DNA of 59,269 nucleotides, from IMG/VR virus record IMGVR_UViG_3300028581_003812, positions 1 through 59,269 of that record; one strand, given 5' to 3'. The position numbers and the translations under genes are program-made. The notes beneath the pieces are model-generated. The model had not been told where the DNA came from. It made no database searches and was given only the letters and a program-made list of their open reading frames with translations. This DNA is from a virus. Below are positions 14,875-23,317 of the stretch, piece by piece (within the stretch, counting starts at the first letter, position 1; each line of letters begins with the position of its first letter).

Positions 14875-14880
14875 TATTTA
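14875..14880 (-). promoter_or_regulatory. Late-type promoter element
   Basis: TAAATA on the minus strand, 9 bases before the fibre ATG; it includes the TAA stop of the upstream gene. Confidence 0.4.
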
Positions 14881-15606
14881 TGAAGAATACCCTCCATAAA
14901 CATCCGAATAATCAGTCTTAGAATAATCAAAAATTTTCTTGGATGCTTCTCCTGCAGAATAATCATAAGGCTTGTCTGCCCCAGTGGCTGTATTGTTTTT
15001 GGTGTCTTCAAAAATTTGCAGATTCTGATTCTCTGGTGTTACACCAGGTTCAAAGGAGTATTCAAAACGCTTGGCTTTGATCAACCACACATAGTGTCCC
15101 ATCAATGGGTTGATCTGTGCTATGTCTTGGTCCAATCTTTGTGTTATCTCATATATGTTGCCGTTTCTAGCTCCAGGTCTATCACTGCCATACTCAGTTA
15201 ACTGGAACAGATCACCTGATTTGGGTTCTGCACCATAGCCAAACGTTTCATAGAACGCGCTTATGTGTATAAAAGATGTTACCTCATCATCTGATACCAA
15301 ACCAAACTTGCTCAGCATCAATGCATTCTCATTCAAATTGATGGCCATCACAATGTTTTGAGGTTGTGAATACACCTGGGTGGGCTGTTCACCATACAAC
15401 ATGTCTGCACTCAAAGTGGTGGTGTTGTTAACAATGTAACCCACTTGTTGACCATAGATATTGATCTGTTCTCTCCAGTAATTGGAATAATTGTTGCGTT
15501 CACAATCATTATTAGCTTTGGAAGTGTAACGAAAGCACAGATTGTCTTCAAATGTGAAAGGATATATCTTGGGTGCAGGATTCCCTGTATAATATGCCAT
15601 GCTCAT
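14878..15606 (-). CDS. Neck protein, T4 gp14-like (tentative)
   Basis: 242 residues, against 256 for T4 gp14. An early segment (REQINIYGQQVGYIVNNTT) matches the IYGxxVxYI region near the start of gp14-like neck proteins. The middle GDLFQLTEYGSDRPGARNGNIYEITQ and the later YVWLIKAKRFEYSFEPG are as expected for the beta-sheet part of head-completion proteins. The end is acidic with repeated Asp-Tyr (YDYSAG, FDYSKTDYSDVYGG). gp14 with gp13 closes the filled head and joins it to the tail. The ATG overlaps the upstream stop as ATGA and is followed by a second Met (MSM), so either could be used. Confidence 0.55.
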   Translation of the reverse strand: MSMAYYTGNPAPKIYPFTFEDNLCFRYTSKANNDCERNNYSNYWREQINIYGQQVGYIVNNTTTLSADMLYGEQPTQVYSQPQNIVMAINLNENALMLSKFGLVSDDEVTSFIHISAFYETFGYGAEPKSGDLFQLTEYGSDRPGARNGNIYEITQRLDQDIAQINPLMGHYVWLIKAKRFEYSFEPGVTPENQNLQIFEDTKNNTATGADKPYDYSAGEASKKIFDYSKTDYSDVYGGYSS

Positions 15607-15923
15607 TTTTCCAGCACAACCTTTCCTATGGTTGGATCAAATCTGATTTGAATGCCAGTGTTGCCAAGCTTCTTGGGTGTGGTGGATGAATACTGCAAGT
15701 TGAATTCATTCTCCACTTGTTTCACATCAGCCTTGTTGAGCACAATTGTGCCTGAGTTCTTACGCAACAAGCTTTGAATCTTCTGATTGCCATGCACAGT
15801 CCTGTGGCTAACTGGAACAAACCGTGATTGAGAAGACTTTGTAGCACCTAAACCTTCATGACGCTTCTTAACAAAATTGCCTTTCTTATTGAACTTGCGC
15901 CAATGATGCTTAAAAGTGTTCAT
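15603..15923 (-). CDS. Basic protein of unknown function
   Basis: 106 residues, strongly basic at the N-terminus (MNTFKHHWRKFNKKGNFVKKRHEG). The rest alternates charged and hydrophobic residues, ending IQIRFDPTIGKVVLEK, which looks beta-stranded. No family is recognised. It is translated with the gp14-like gene (ATGA overlap), and a terminator separates it from the upstream acidic gene, so it opens a head/neck transcription unit. DNA or prohead contact is possible given its charge but unproven. Confidence 0.55.
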   Translation of the reverse strand: MNTFKHHWRKFNKKGNFVKKRHEGLGATKSSQSRFVPVSHRTVHGNQKIQSLLRKNSGTIVLNKADVKQVENEFNLQYSSTTPKKLGNTGIQIRFDPTIGKVVLEK

Positions 15924-15928
15924 ACAGA

Positions 15929-15935
15929 TATTTAA
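15929..15935 (-). promoter_or_regulatory. Late-type promoter element
   Basis: TTAAATA on the minus strand, 5 bases before the ATG of the 15603-15923 gene and just downstream of the terminator hairpin. Confidence 0.55.
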
Positions 15936-15938
15936 GCA

Positions 15939-15973
15939 AAAAAAAGGCCTAATCTTAAATTAGGCCTTTTTTT
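15939..15973 (-). terminator. Rho-independent terminator hairpin
   Basis: A perfect inverted repeat: 15 bases on each side (15939-15953 and 15959-15973) around a 5-base loop. The core is AGGCCTAAT/ATTAGGCCT, flanked by A and T runs, so it could work in both directions. It follows the minus-strand acidic gene 15988-16914. Confidence 0.8.
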
Positions 15974-15987
15974 ACTTTTTAAGTTAG

Positions 15988-16914
15988 TTATTTTAATCCA
16001 GCGAGGTAAGCACCCACTTTGCTTGTCTTGCTAGCAACCACATTGGCTTTGCCTTTGGGCGAGGTGGCTGCACCACCCTTGATGCCTGCACCTACCAGAG
16101 CATGGCCTCTTTCACCGTCATTGCCAACCTTGTCAGTCACTTTGGAATCACCAGCACCACTTGTCTTTAAAGAGTTTGTTGTGTCGCCAACCTTGTTATC
16201 CTTCTTCTGAAGGGATTGACCAGCCGAAGTGGGAAGTTCTTTCATGTCAGTGGCTTCTTTGGCAACTTCTTGATTGTCTTCCTCTTCATCTTCATCCTTG
16301 TCCTTGTGTTTCTTCTCTTCGTTCTGTTCAGAAGGAATGGTGAGCTCATCTTCACCAATGGATCCTTCATCATCACCAGCACCAGCACCTTCTTCACCAT
16401 CAGCATCTTCAACACCATTGTCCAAGGCTGCCATAATAACATCATGAAGTTTCTGAGCTACATCACGAGGCAAAGTAAAAGTTACATCTTCACCGCCAAC
16501 ATCTTCACCTGTATCTCCAGAGGGAAGACCAAGAGCTTCAGCATCATTAGCTTCCACATCCTCAGGTTGACCAGTCATTACATCTTCATATAATTTATCA
16601 AAAATAGATTTGCTCATAAAAGTATTTATTGTTTGTACTTGCGTTTTTTCAAGATTTTGTGAGAATTTTTTAGGTTCATAAAAATTATCTGCTTTTGCTT
16701 TCTCTGGATCAATCATGTCTTTGTTGAATCCATCAGCATTTTCTGGGCCTGATTTTTTGGGAACAAAAGCTTTGGGATCTGCTTTGGCTTCAATGGGCTT
16801 CTTGTCTGTGGCTGTCTTGAAAGTGCCTTTGGGTGCAAATGTGTAATGCTTGCCTTCCACAATGGCCTTGTCATACACATCACCAATATTGAGTAGCGAT
16901 CTTGCAACGTTCAT
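15988..16914 (-). CDS. Acidic virion/prohead-type protein with possible internal start
   Basis: 308 residues. Residues 1-99 are basic and polar (YTFAPKGTFK and many Lys/Pro). At residue 100 comes MSKSIFDKLYEDVM, followed by a strongly acidic Glu/Asp/Gly region (100-215) and a Lys/Gly/Ser-rich C-terminus. The internal ATG (16617) has a late-type element exactly 5 bases upstream and an L-x-E site (KLYE-D) like other putative head proteins. The gene may therefore encode two products or be a fusion of two genes. Residues 18-20 (IVE-G) also fit the protease consensus. Acidic, low-complexity composition is typical of core or scaffold proteins; the exact role is unknown. Confidence 0.6.
   Translation of the reverse strand: MNVARSLLNIGDVYDKAIVEGKHYTFAPKGTFKTATDKKPIEAKADPKAFVPKKSGPENADGFNKDMIDPEKAKADNFYEPKKFSQNLEKTQVQTINTFMSKSIFDKLYEDVMTGQPEDVEANDAEALGLPSGDTGEDVGGEDVTFTLPRDVAQKLHDVIMAALDNGVEDADGEEGAGAGDDEGSIGEDELTIPSEQNEEKKHKDKDEDEEEDNQEVAKEATDMKELPTSAGQSLQKKDNKVGDTTNSLKTSGAGDSKVTDKVGNDGERGHALVGAGIKGGAATSPKGKANVVASKTSKVGAYLAGLK
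16623..16630 (-). promoter_or_regulatory. Internal late-type promoter element
   Basis: AATAAATA on the minus strand inside the coding region, 5 bases before the in-frame ATG at 16617. It supports a separate product of about 209 residues. Confidence 0.45.
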
Positions 16915-16920
16915 ATTAAG

Positions 16921-16927
16921 TATTTAA
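16921..16927 (-). promoter_or_regulatory. Late-type promoter element
   Basis: TTAAATA on the minus strand, 6 bases before the ATG of the 15988-16914 gene; shares its gap with the terminase start. Confidence 0.5.
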
Positions 16928-16929
16928 TA
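16924..16929 (+). promoter_or_regulatory. Late-like element before terminase
   Basis: TTAATA, 5 bases before the terminase ATG. It is one base short of the usual TTAAATA and overlaps the divergent element. Confidence 0.3.
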
Positions 16930-16934
16930 GATGT

Positions 16935-18644
16935 ATGCCTAAAAAACTAGAAAACAAGTATTATTTGGGTAATGAGAGCTTGCCTTCTGCAGAGTCTTTG
17001 TTTGATTATTCAGAGCATCCTGAGTGGGTACTGGACATAGCCAAGTGCAGAAAGAACATATTGTATTTTGCAGAGAATTTTTTCTTCATAACAAATCTGG
17101 ATGAAGGCAAGATGAAGATCAAGCTGCATAGCTATCAAAAAAGAATTTTAAGAAGTTTGCGAGACAGCAGATTTGTTTGTCTGTTGGCTTCACGACAGAT
17201 AGGCAAGACCACATTGATGACCATATATGCATTGTGGATTGCATGTTTCTTTGAAGACCAACGCATATTGGTGGTGGCCAACAAAGAGCAAACTGCCATT
17301 AACATTTTCAAAAGAATCAGAATGGCTTATGAAAAACTGCCCAACTACTTGAAACCTGGCACAGTGGAATATGGCAAAACTGCCATGTCTCTAGGCAATG
17401 GGAGCAGCATTGGCATTTCCACCACCAGCAGTGATGCAGGTCGAGGTGACAGTTGCAACATCCTCATTCTGGATGAGCTGGCTTTCATTGACAATCATCT
17501 GGTGGAACAGTTCTGGAGTTCTGTGTATCCAATCATTTCATCGTCCAAGAAGTCCAAGATATTTGTTGCGTCAACGCCAAATGGTACTGGCAATCTGTTT
17601 CATGATTTGTACTCTGGAGCCATTGATGGTAAAAATGACTGGAAAGCAGAAAAGGTGGATTGGTGGGAATTTCCAGGCAGAGATGAAGCATGGAAAGACA
17701 AAACCATTCGCACTCTGGGAAGCAGAGAAGTTTTTGATCAAGAGTTTGGCAATGTGTTTTTGGAAACAGGTGAGAGTGCTTTGGATGAAAAATTATTTGA
17801 AGAAATGAAATCTGAATGCATTGAACCCAAATTTATTTTCAATGAAGGCAAATATTTGCTGTGGGATGAACCAAAGAATGACCATCTGTATGTGGTGGGT
17901 GTGGACATAAGTGAAGGCATTGGTGAAGCTGCAAGTGTCATACAGATCATGGATATCACAGATTTGAGAGAAATAAAACAAGTGGCCTGTTATCATGATC
18001 GCCAAATTAGCCCTTATAATTTCACTGCCAAATTGCATGAAATATTGCAACATTGGGGGTCACCTCTGGCCATGATAGAAAGAAACAACTGCGGTTCACA
18101 AGTGGTGGACCAACTCAAGAATACCCATGCTTATGAAAACATTGTTTCTTATGGCATTAAATCTGGCCCTGCTTCATACAGTAAAATTGGTGTGCAAGCC
18201 CATACCAACACCAAGTACAAGGGCGTCATGAACATGCGCTATTGGATGAACGAAGTCAAAGCATTAAAAGTGCATGATTTGAAGACTTTGAATGAACTGA
18301 AAAACTTTGTCAGATACCCAAATGGCACTTGGGGTGCAAAACCTGGTTCAGACAACTGGGATGACAGGGTGATGAGCTTGATGTGGGCACTCATCATCCT
18401 GGAGAATGATTTGGTAGAAAAATATTTCGAAGTAGTACAATATGATAAGAACAAGAAGCCGTTAAAATTAAAAGCCTTGGATTACGGTGTTAAATATTTT
18501 ATTAATCCCACATCCATGTATTCAAATGAAAAAATGGGTGCAGATGGTCTGCCACCATTGCCCATTGTCATCTCACAAGATGGTAATGAGGAACATAATG
18601 AAATAGCTGACTTAGAATCGCAAGGTTACCGCCATTTATCATAA
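16935..18644 (+). CDS. 17: Terminase large subunit, T4 gp17
   Basis: 569 residues (T4 gp17 is 610). It packages DNA into proheads by ATP hydrolysis and cuts the concatemer. The ATPase has Walker A SRQIGKTT (86-93), Walker B LILDE (177-181) and the coupling motif STPNGTG (213-219). The nuclease domain begins at about 318 with GVDISEG (catalytic Asp at about 324), then IERN (Glu at about 382), and later NWDDRVMSL supplies the third acidic group; this is the RNase H-like fold. The N-terminal portion is shorter than in T4. The stop TAA is embedded in the promoter element of the next gene. A possible small subunit is at 33233-33700. Confidence 0.93.
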   Translation: MPKKLENKYYLGNESLPSAESLFDYSEHPEWVLDIAKCRKNILYFAENFFFITNLDEGKMKIKLHSYQKRILRSLRDSRFVCLLASRQIGKTTLMTIYALWIACFFEDQRILVVANKEQTAINIFKRIRMAYEKLPNYLKPGTVEYGKTAMSLGNGSSIGISTTSSDAGRGDSCNILILDELAFIDNHLVEQFWSSVYPIISSSKKSKIFVASTPNGTGNLFHDLYSGAIDGKNDWKAEKVDWWEFPGRDEAWKDKTIRTLGSREVFDQEFGNVFLETGESALDEKLFEEMKSECIEPKFIFNEGKYLLWDEPKNDHLYVVGVDISEGIGEAASVIQIMDITDLREIKQVACYHDRQISPYNFTAKLHEILQHWGSPLAMIERNNCGSQVVDQLKNTHAYENIVSYGIKSGPASYSKIGVQAHTNTKYKGVMNMRYWMNEVKALKVHDLKTLNELKNFVRYPNGTWGAKPGSDNWDDRVMSLMWALIILENDLVEKYFEVVQYDKNKKPLKLKALDYGVKYFINPTSMYSNEKMGADGLPPLPIVISQDGNEEHNEIADLESQGYRHLS

Positions 18645-18647
18645 ATA
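18641..18647 (+). promoter_or_regulatory. Late-type promoter element
   Basis: ATAAATA, 5 bases before the ATG of the glycine-rich fibre gene; it contains the terminase TAA stop. Confidence 0.55.
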
Positions 18648-18652
18648 ATTAA

Positions 18653-19756
18653 ATGGCAGATATATCAATATCTCAAATAAGTCAAGGAACTCCCACTACA
18701 GGCATTGTTGTCCCGTGGTCCGACGGTGCATCCACATATCAAGCACAACTCAGTTCCTTACTTACTGCTACTGGTGATATTGGCACTGCAGCCATACAGA
18801 TACCCAAAGGTACTACAAGTCAAAGACCAGCTTCTTCTGCAAACGGGATGTTGCGTATGAATACAACAACTAACTCCTTAGAAGCATACTATGACAATAA
18901 CTGGATAACAATTTCTTCATTACTACCATACACAATTTATCTCTGGGGTGCAGGTGGTGGCGGCGGAACTGCTGGCGGCTGGGGATACGGCGCTGCAGGA
19001 GGTGGCGGTGGATTTGCCTCAGGTGATATAAACCTACCGGCAGGGACTGCCTTAACACTTGTGGTAGGGCAAGGTGGAATAGTGAACGGCACATCTGTTT
19101 CATTTGGAGGAGGCGGCCAAGCTAATAGGAATAATGTAGATAACCGCTACGGGTCCAATGGTGGAGGGTACACAGGCATATTTTTAAATTCTGTCACACA
19201 AGCCAATTGCGTACTCATTGCAGGTGGCGGTGGTGGTGGTGGTTCCTCAAGAACAGGTGTAGGTAATTATGGTGGTGCAGGAGGTGGTGCACAAGCACAA
19301 GATGGTAATTCACCATATGATAATAAACCTGGGTACAGAGGCAGAGGCGCTGGCCAATCCGGTGCACCAGCACAAGCATCATGTGACGGCCTTAACACGA
19401 ACTTCCCACCTGCAGCTCTGATAGGTGGAACCTGTCAAAATAACGGTTATGGTGGAGCAGGTGGAGGTGGATATTTCGGTGGATCAGCTGGTGGATTTTT
19501 TGAAAGCAATACAATGGGTGGTGGAGGTGGGGGTTCAGGATACGTAAATTCACAATACATTCTTAATTCAGTCAATACTGCAGGGACTAATTCTCAAGGT
19601 GCAGGTAGCACTAATATATATTATACCAGCAGTGTCGGTACAGGAGGAGCACCCTCCACAGCAGGGCAAAACGGGTATGCTGTTCTAGTGAATAGAATCA
19701 CTGGTCAGATATCAAGTTATTATTACACCGGCAGCAACATAACAATAACACTTTAA
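18653..19756 (+). CDS. Tail fibre protein: shared anchor module plus glycine-rich tip
   Basis: 367 residues. Residues 1-40 are a more divergent copy of the anchor (MADISISQISQGTP, PWSDG, QAQLSSLL). A RPASSANGMLRMNTTTNSLEAY segment (55-80) resembles the short beta-hairpin repeats in fibre stalks. Residues about 95-330 are glycine-rich, with runs such as WGAGGGGG, GGGGGFASG and GGGGGGSG, like the Gly_rich_2 domain and the gp38-type adhesin tips of T4 relatives, where loops between Gly runs set host specificity. It lies between terminase and tail genes, an unusual place for a fibre. The adhesin role is inferred. Confidence 0.7.
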   Translation: MADISISQISQGTPTTGIVVPWSDGASTYQAQLSSLLTATGDIGTAAIQIPKGTTSQRPASSANGMLRMNTTTNSLEAYYDNNWITISSLLPYTIYLWGAGGGGGTAGGWGYGAAGGGGGFASGDINLPAGTALTLVVGQGGIVNGTSVSFGGGGQANRNNVDNRYGSNGGGYTGIFLNSVTQANCVLIAGGGGGGGSSRTGVGNYGGAGGGAQAQDGNSPYDNKPGYRGRGAGQSGAPAQASCDGLNTNFPPAALIGGTCQNNGYGGAGGGGYFGGSAGGFFESNTMGGGGGGSGYVNSQYILNSVNTAGTNSQGAGSTNIYYTSSVGTGGAPSTAGQNGYAVLVNRITGQISSYYYTGSNITITL

Positions 19757-19759
19757 TTT

Positions 19760-20383
19760 ATGGCCAACTTAGTATCTTACACTCAAAGCCCTTTCAACAA
19801 AGCGCGCAAAGACAAATTTTTATTTGTATTGAATTTACCTCAATGCTTGAAAGATATTTCCACCAAATTTGATCGCAACAACCAAACTGTAATTCCTGAT
19901 GCTTTGCAATTCTCTGTCTATGGAGTGAACATTCCAGAGATAGCTGTGCCTCCCATGCAGGTGAGATACTCTGGACAGACACTTAACAGTTCCAGTTATT
20001 CTCGTGATCCTTATCCTGCTGTGAATGTGAACTTCACTGTGGACAACAGATTCAATAATTATTGGTTAATATACAAATGGTTGGATATTTTAAACAACGC
20101 TGAACTGAGCATCTTTGATGCCAACAATCTGATTCAAAATAATATCAAACAAAAAACACTCAATGCAGGGTACGATTATTTGAAGTACAGATCTGATTTT
20201 TCTTTGTTTGTTTTGGATGAATATGACAAAAGAGTCATTGAATTTGTCTATAAGAATTCCTTTCCCACAGCTCTGGGAAACTTGGATTTTAATAACAGAA
20301 CTTCCACAGAATTGGAAACAACCTTCACTTTCGAGTATTCACAGCTGGAAGTATCTCTCATGGAAGATGTAGATAATTTGTGA
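19760..20383 (+). CDS. Tail-tube-like protein (gp19/gp54 fold family, tentative)
   Basis: 207 residues, 3 bases after the fibre gene, with no promoter element of its own. The pattern (KFLFVLNLPQCLKD; VYGVNIPEIAVPPMQVRYSGQTL; PYPAVNVNFTVDNRFNNYWLIYKWLDIL; ELETTFTFEYSQLEVSLM) is typical of beta-barrel tube or tube-cap proteins in contractile tails. It is longer than T4 gp19 (163), and a better gp19 candidate follows the sheath gene at 22745. This may be a second tube-like subunit, for example at the tail end or at the hub. Its place before the sheath differs from T4. Confidence 0.6.
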   Translation: MANLVSYTQSPFNKARKDKFLFVLNLPQCLKDISTKFDRNNQTVIPDALQFSVYGVNIPEIAVPPMQVRYSGQTLNSSSYSRDPYPAVNVNFTVDNRFNNYWLIYKWLDILNNAELSIFDANNLIQNNIKQKTLNAGYDYLKYRSDFSLFVLDEYDKRVIEFVYKNSFPTALGNLDFNNRTSTELETTFTFEYSQLEVSLMEDVDNL

Positions 20384-20411
20384 GAATTTTTAAAAGTTTG
20401 ATCGGAAAAAC

Positions 20412-20418
20412 ATAAATA
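20412..20418 (+). promoter_or_regulatory. Late-type promoter element
   Basis: ATAAATA, 6 bases before the ATG of the tail sheath gene. Confidence 0.55.
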
Positions 20419-20424
20419 TTTTAT

Positions 20425-22719
20425 ATGGCACGTACAATACAGAGTCCCGGGGTGCAGATTCAAGAGGTCGACTTATCATTAAATAATGTAGGAACACCAG
20501 CAACCACGGTATTTATTCCAGGGTTTGCTTCCAAAGGACCTTCTTCTGAACCCCTTGCAGTAACATCATTATCCGAATTTGAACAGATCTATGGAACACC
20601 ATCCAATTCTGCAGAGAGATATTTCTATCACACTGCAAAAGCAGTTTTCAATTCACCTTGCAATGTGATCATCTACAGATTGCCGTATGGTGCTGGTGCA
20701 GGTGTTGATACCAGTGATGAATACAGTGCATTAGTTTACCCAGTCAAAGGGTATGCCAATGGCCAAACAACAGATAATATTAACTTTGAAAATGGTGCAT
20801 ATTTCTTTGGAACACCCACACATCTCAAATTGACCCAAGAGGAATATCTCTCAATTTTACGTGGAGATGGATTCTTCTGGGCTCCTAACACGAGTGGAGT
20901 CACCACATTCAACAATGTTGCCTCTCTCAGTGGTGCTGGCATGATTGTTCTCAACAAAGCACAGTCCACCATCAATTCAAAATTTGAAGGAACATATGTT
21001 GGCATCATTGACAACACCAATTTAAACCCTGCAACACCATTTAATGATGTGAACAGCATTTACACCATCAACACACCAACAAAGGTCATTTCTAAAAATG
21101 CAGGATATGTGGAAATACCGGATGTGAGATTGAATTTCACATTATCTGCAGACTCCACAGGCTTGCAGGGCACAGTTTCCGAAGTGCTGGAAAACATACC
21201 TTCATTTGACATTTCTTCAAATCAATTTGATGACACACTTTCAGTTGGCATATTCAAGCTCCGTCAATCAGTGTTCTCCCCAGACACAATTGCTCTGGAT
21301 TATGTGTTGCAAGAAGCACGCACTGGTTCACTTGATGCCAATCGTCAAATTAACAGTCAAGCTGGTGGGCCACCTTTGAGCTTCTTCATTGAGCAACTCA
21401 ATTCTGAATCCATCAATGTCACTGTCATAACAAACCCATACATTTCCAATAAATCAGGCAAGACATGGCTTGACACAGCTGGTATACCCAGCAAGAAAGC
21501 TCGCTTATTGAGTGTTGGATTAACTAAACCTCTGCCTGGTGAATCTGCAAGTGAATACACAACTCGTGTGGGTGCACCTTCTGCAACAGTTGCTGCTTTA
21601 GCTGCTGAATATGGTGTTACAAACTCATTATACCCTCTGGGTGATTATGATGATACTGATCTTGCCACCAAAGAAATTGGTGATATTCCTGCCAAGTTGA
21701 CCATGGCCACTGAAAAGGTCAACAACGTTGACCTGTACCCAATTAACTTGAGTCTGGAAGCTGGCCTTGGAACCATTTATGTGAATTCATTCAACCCTTC
21801 AACCAATGGATATTTTGATGACACAGTTCCTTATGAATCCATGCTTGATGCTCTGGCTGTACAGAATCCTGGATCTCTGCCCGTACCAGCTGCACGTTAC
21901 AATGCTGCCATATCGCCATTCTTAAATCTTACTGAAAATCGCAAAGATCACATGTTCATTGCCGATGCCATTACAAACATTTTTGTGCAGGGCTCCAATG
22001 TGAAGACTTTGGATTCTGATTCCAATACATTCTCAACCAACATATACTGGCCCTTGAAGAATCAATTCTCAAGCACTGACACAAGTTATGCTTGTGCATT
22101 TGCAAATGTGGTAAAAGTGGCTGATACCAGTTCCAATCAACAATGTTGGGTGCCTTTTTCAGGATTTGCTGCAGCTGCCATGGCAAGCACTGACACTAAT
22201 TTTCAACCATGGTATGCACCAGCAGGATTCTCTCGTGGTGTTCTGACAGGCATAGTGGACATAGCTCTGTATCCCAAACAGAAACAACGTGATCAGTTGT
22301 ACAAAATCAATCTTAATCCTGTGGCGTTCTTCCCATCTGAAGGCTTTGTAATCTTTGGTCAAAAGACCATGCAAAAGAAGCCCAGTGCATTTGATCGCAT
22401 CAATGTGCGCAGATTATTCTTGAATCTGGAAACAGCCACGCGTGACACAGTGAAATATTTCATATTTGAGCCCAACACACTGTTCACAAGAACCCAGATC
22501 ATCAACAGCTTAACACCTTTGTTTGATAACGCTAAAAATACACAAGGCATATATGATTACCTTCTGATTTGTGATGAGAGAAACAACACACCTTCAGTGA
22601 TTGATGATAATAGTGTAGTGATTGACGTATATATTAAGCCTGTACGTGCTGCTGAATATATCCTTTGCAATTTCTATGCTACTAGAACCGGAACAAACTT
22701 CCAGGAAATAGTAACTTAA
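20425..22719 (+). CDS. 18: Tail sheath protein, T4 gp18
   Basis: 764 residues, longer than T4 gp18 (659). It forms the contractile sheath. The N-terminus RTIQSPGVQIQEVDLS is the classical sheath opening, followed by TTVFIPGFASKGPSSEPL and SEFEQIYGTP. The C-terminal domain has VRRLFLNLETATRDTVKYFIFEPNTLFTRTQI, the strand-rich region that joins neighbouring subunits, and ends in VYIKPVRAAEYILCNFYATRTG. Extra length lies in the middle, which carries surface domains in T4. It is followed by the tube gene, the usual T4 order. Confidence 0.92.
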   Translation: MARTIQSPGVQIQEVDLSLNNVGTPATTVFIPGFASKGPSSEPLAVTSLSEFEQIYGTPSNSAERYFYHTAKAVFNSPCNVIIYRLPYGAGAGVDTSDEYSALVYPVKGYANGQTTDNINFENGAYFFGTPTHLKLTQEEYLSILRGDGFFWAPNTSGVTTFNNVASLSGAGMIVLNKAQSTINSKFEGTYVGIIDNTNLNPATPFNDVNSIYTINTPTKVISKNAGYVEIPDVRLNFTLSADSTGLQGTVSEVLENIPSFDISSNQFDDTLSVGIFKLRQSVFSPDTIALDYVLQEARTGSLDANRQINSQAGGPPLSFFIEQLNSESINVTVITNPYISNKSGKTWLDTAGIPSKKARLLSVGLTKPLPGESASEYTTRVGAPSATVAALAAEYGVTNSLYPLGDYDDTDLATKEIGDIPAKLTMATEKVNNVDLYPINLSLEAGLGTIYVNSFNPSTNGYFDDTVPYESMLDALAVQNPGSLPVPAARYNAAISPFLNLTENRKDHMFIADAITNIFVQGSNVKTLDSDSNTFSTNIYWPLKNQFSSTDTSYACAFANVVKVADTSSNQQCWVPFSGFAAAAMASTDTNFQPWYAPAGFSRGVLTGIVDIALYPKQKQRDQLYKINLNPVAFFPSEGFVIFGQKTMQKKPSAFDRINVRRLFLNLETATRDTVKYFIFEPNTLFTRTQIINSLTPLFDNAKNTQGIYDYLLICDERNNTPSVIDDNSVVIDVYIKPVRAAEYILCNFYATRTGTNFQEIVT

Positions 22720-22732
22720 ATGCTAGGAGGAG

Positions 22733-22739
22733 ATAAATA
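22733..22739 (+). promoter_or_regulatory. Late-type promoter element
   Basis: ATAAATA, 5 bases before the tube ATG. AGGAGG lies just upstream but too far (14 bases) to be the ribosome binding site. Confidence 0.55.
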
Positions 22740-22744
22740 ATTTT

Positions 22745-23290
22745 ATGGCCGATGTAAATCAATTAATTCAAGACTTCTACACAGCAGCAACCACCAGAGA
22801 ATTCGCACGCGATTTTAACTTCCGTGTGCTTTCCATCAATACTGGTGGTGCCAGCACAGTCACCTTTGATCAGAACGATCTGGTATATGTTAAAACAGCT
22901 ACATTGCCTGCTCGTTCGATCACCAACGTTCAAGTGCCTTACATGGGCTTGAATTTTAATCTTCCTGGCAATGTGGTTTATCCCAACAGTGAAGCGTATG
23001 ACCTGGTATTTTACGCAGATTCACAATCTCAAATTCGTCAAAAGTTTGAGCAGTGGTCCAGAGACATATTTGATGACTCTAACTCCACAGGAAACTATTT
23101 CTCTCCCAAGCAGACTGCCATCATTGACTTGGTTCAGCTGGATAATCAGATGAACGCAGTTGCTCAATATCAGCTGGTGGGCGTATCCATACGCAATGTG
23201 GGTCCATTGGCTTACAATATTGCTGCTGGCACTGGCCAAACTATTGAATTTACAGCTACTATATCATATCATTACTGGAGAAAGCTGTAA
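22745..23290 (+). CDS. 19: Tail tube protein, T4 gp19
   Basis: 181 residues against 163 in T4. It forms the inner tube through which DNA passes. Features are an N-terminal helix (DVNQLIQDFYTAATTREFARDFNFRV), VKTATLPARSITNVQVPYMGLNFNLPGN as the loop and strand at the hexamer interface, the SQIRQKFEQWSRDIFDDSN helix, and a C-terminal QLVGVSIRNVGPLAYN followed by IEFTATISYHYWR, a typical tube ending. It directly follows the sheath gene, as in T4. Confidence 0.87.
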   Translation: MADVNQLIQDFYTAATTREFARDFNFRVLSINTGGASTVTFDQNDLVYVKTATLPARSITNVQVPYMGLNFNLPGNVVYPNSEAYDLVFYADSQSQIRQKFEQWSRDIFDDSNSTGNYFSPKQTAIIDLVQLDNQMNAVAQYQLVGVSIRNVGPLAYNIAAGTGQTIEFTATISYHYWRKL

Positions 23291-23305
23291 TTACTGCTGT
23301 TTGAA

Positions 23306-23312
23306 TTAAATA
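23306..23312 (+). promoter_or_regulatory. Late-type promoter element
   Basis: TTAAATA, 5 bases before the GTG of the 23318 gene. Confidence 0.5.
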
Positions 23313-23317
23313 CTTAG

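Noticed and set aside
16216-16593. Plus-strand 125-codon frame with membrane-like sequence
   Set aside because: It is opposite the Glu/Asp-rich region of the acidic gene; antisense of GAA/GAT codons gives Phe/Ile runs, mimicking membrane helices.
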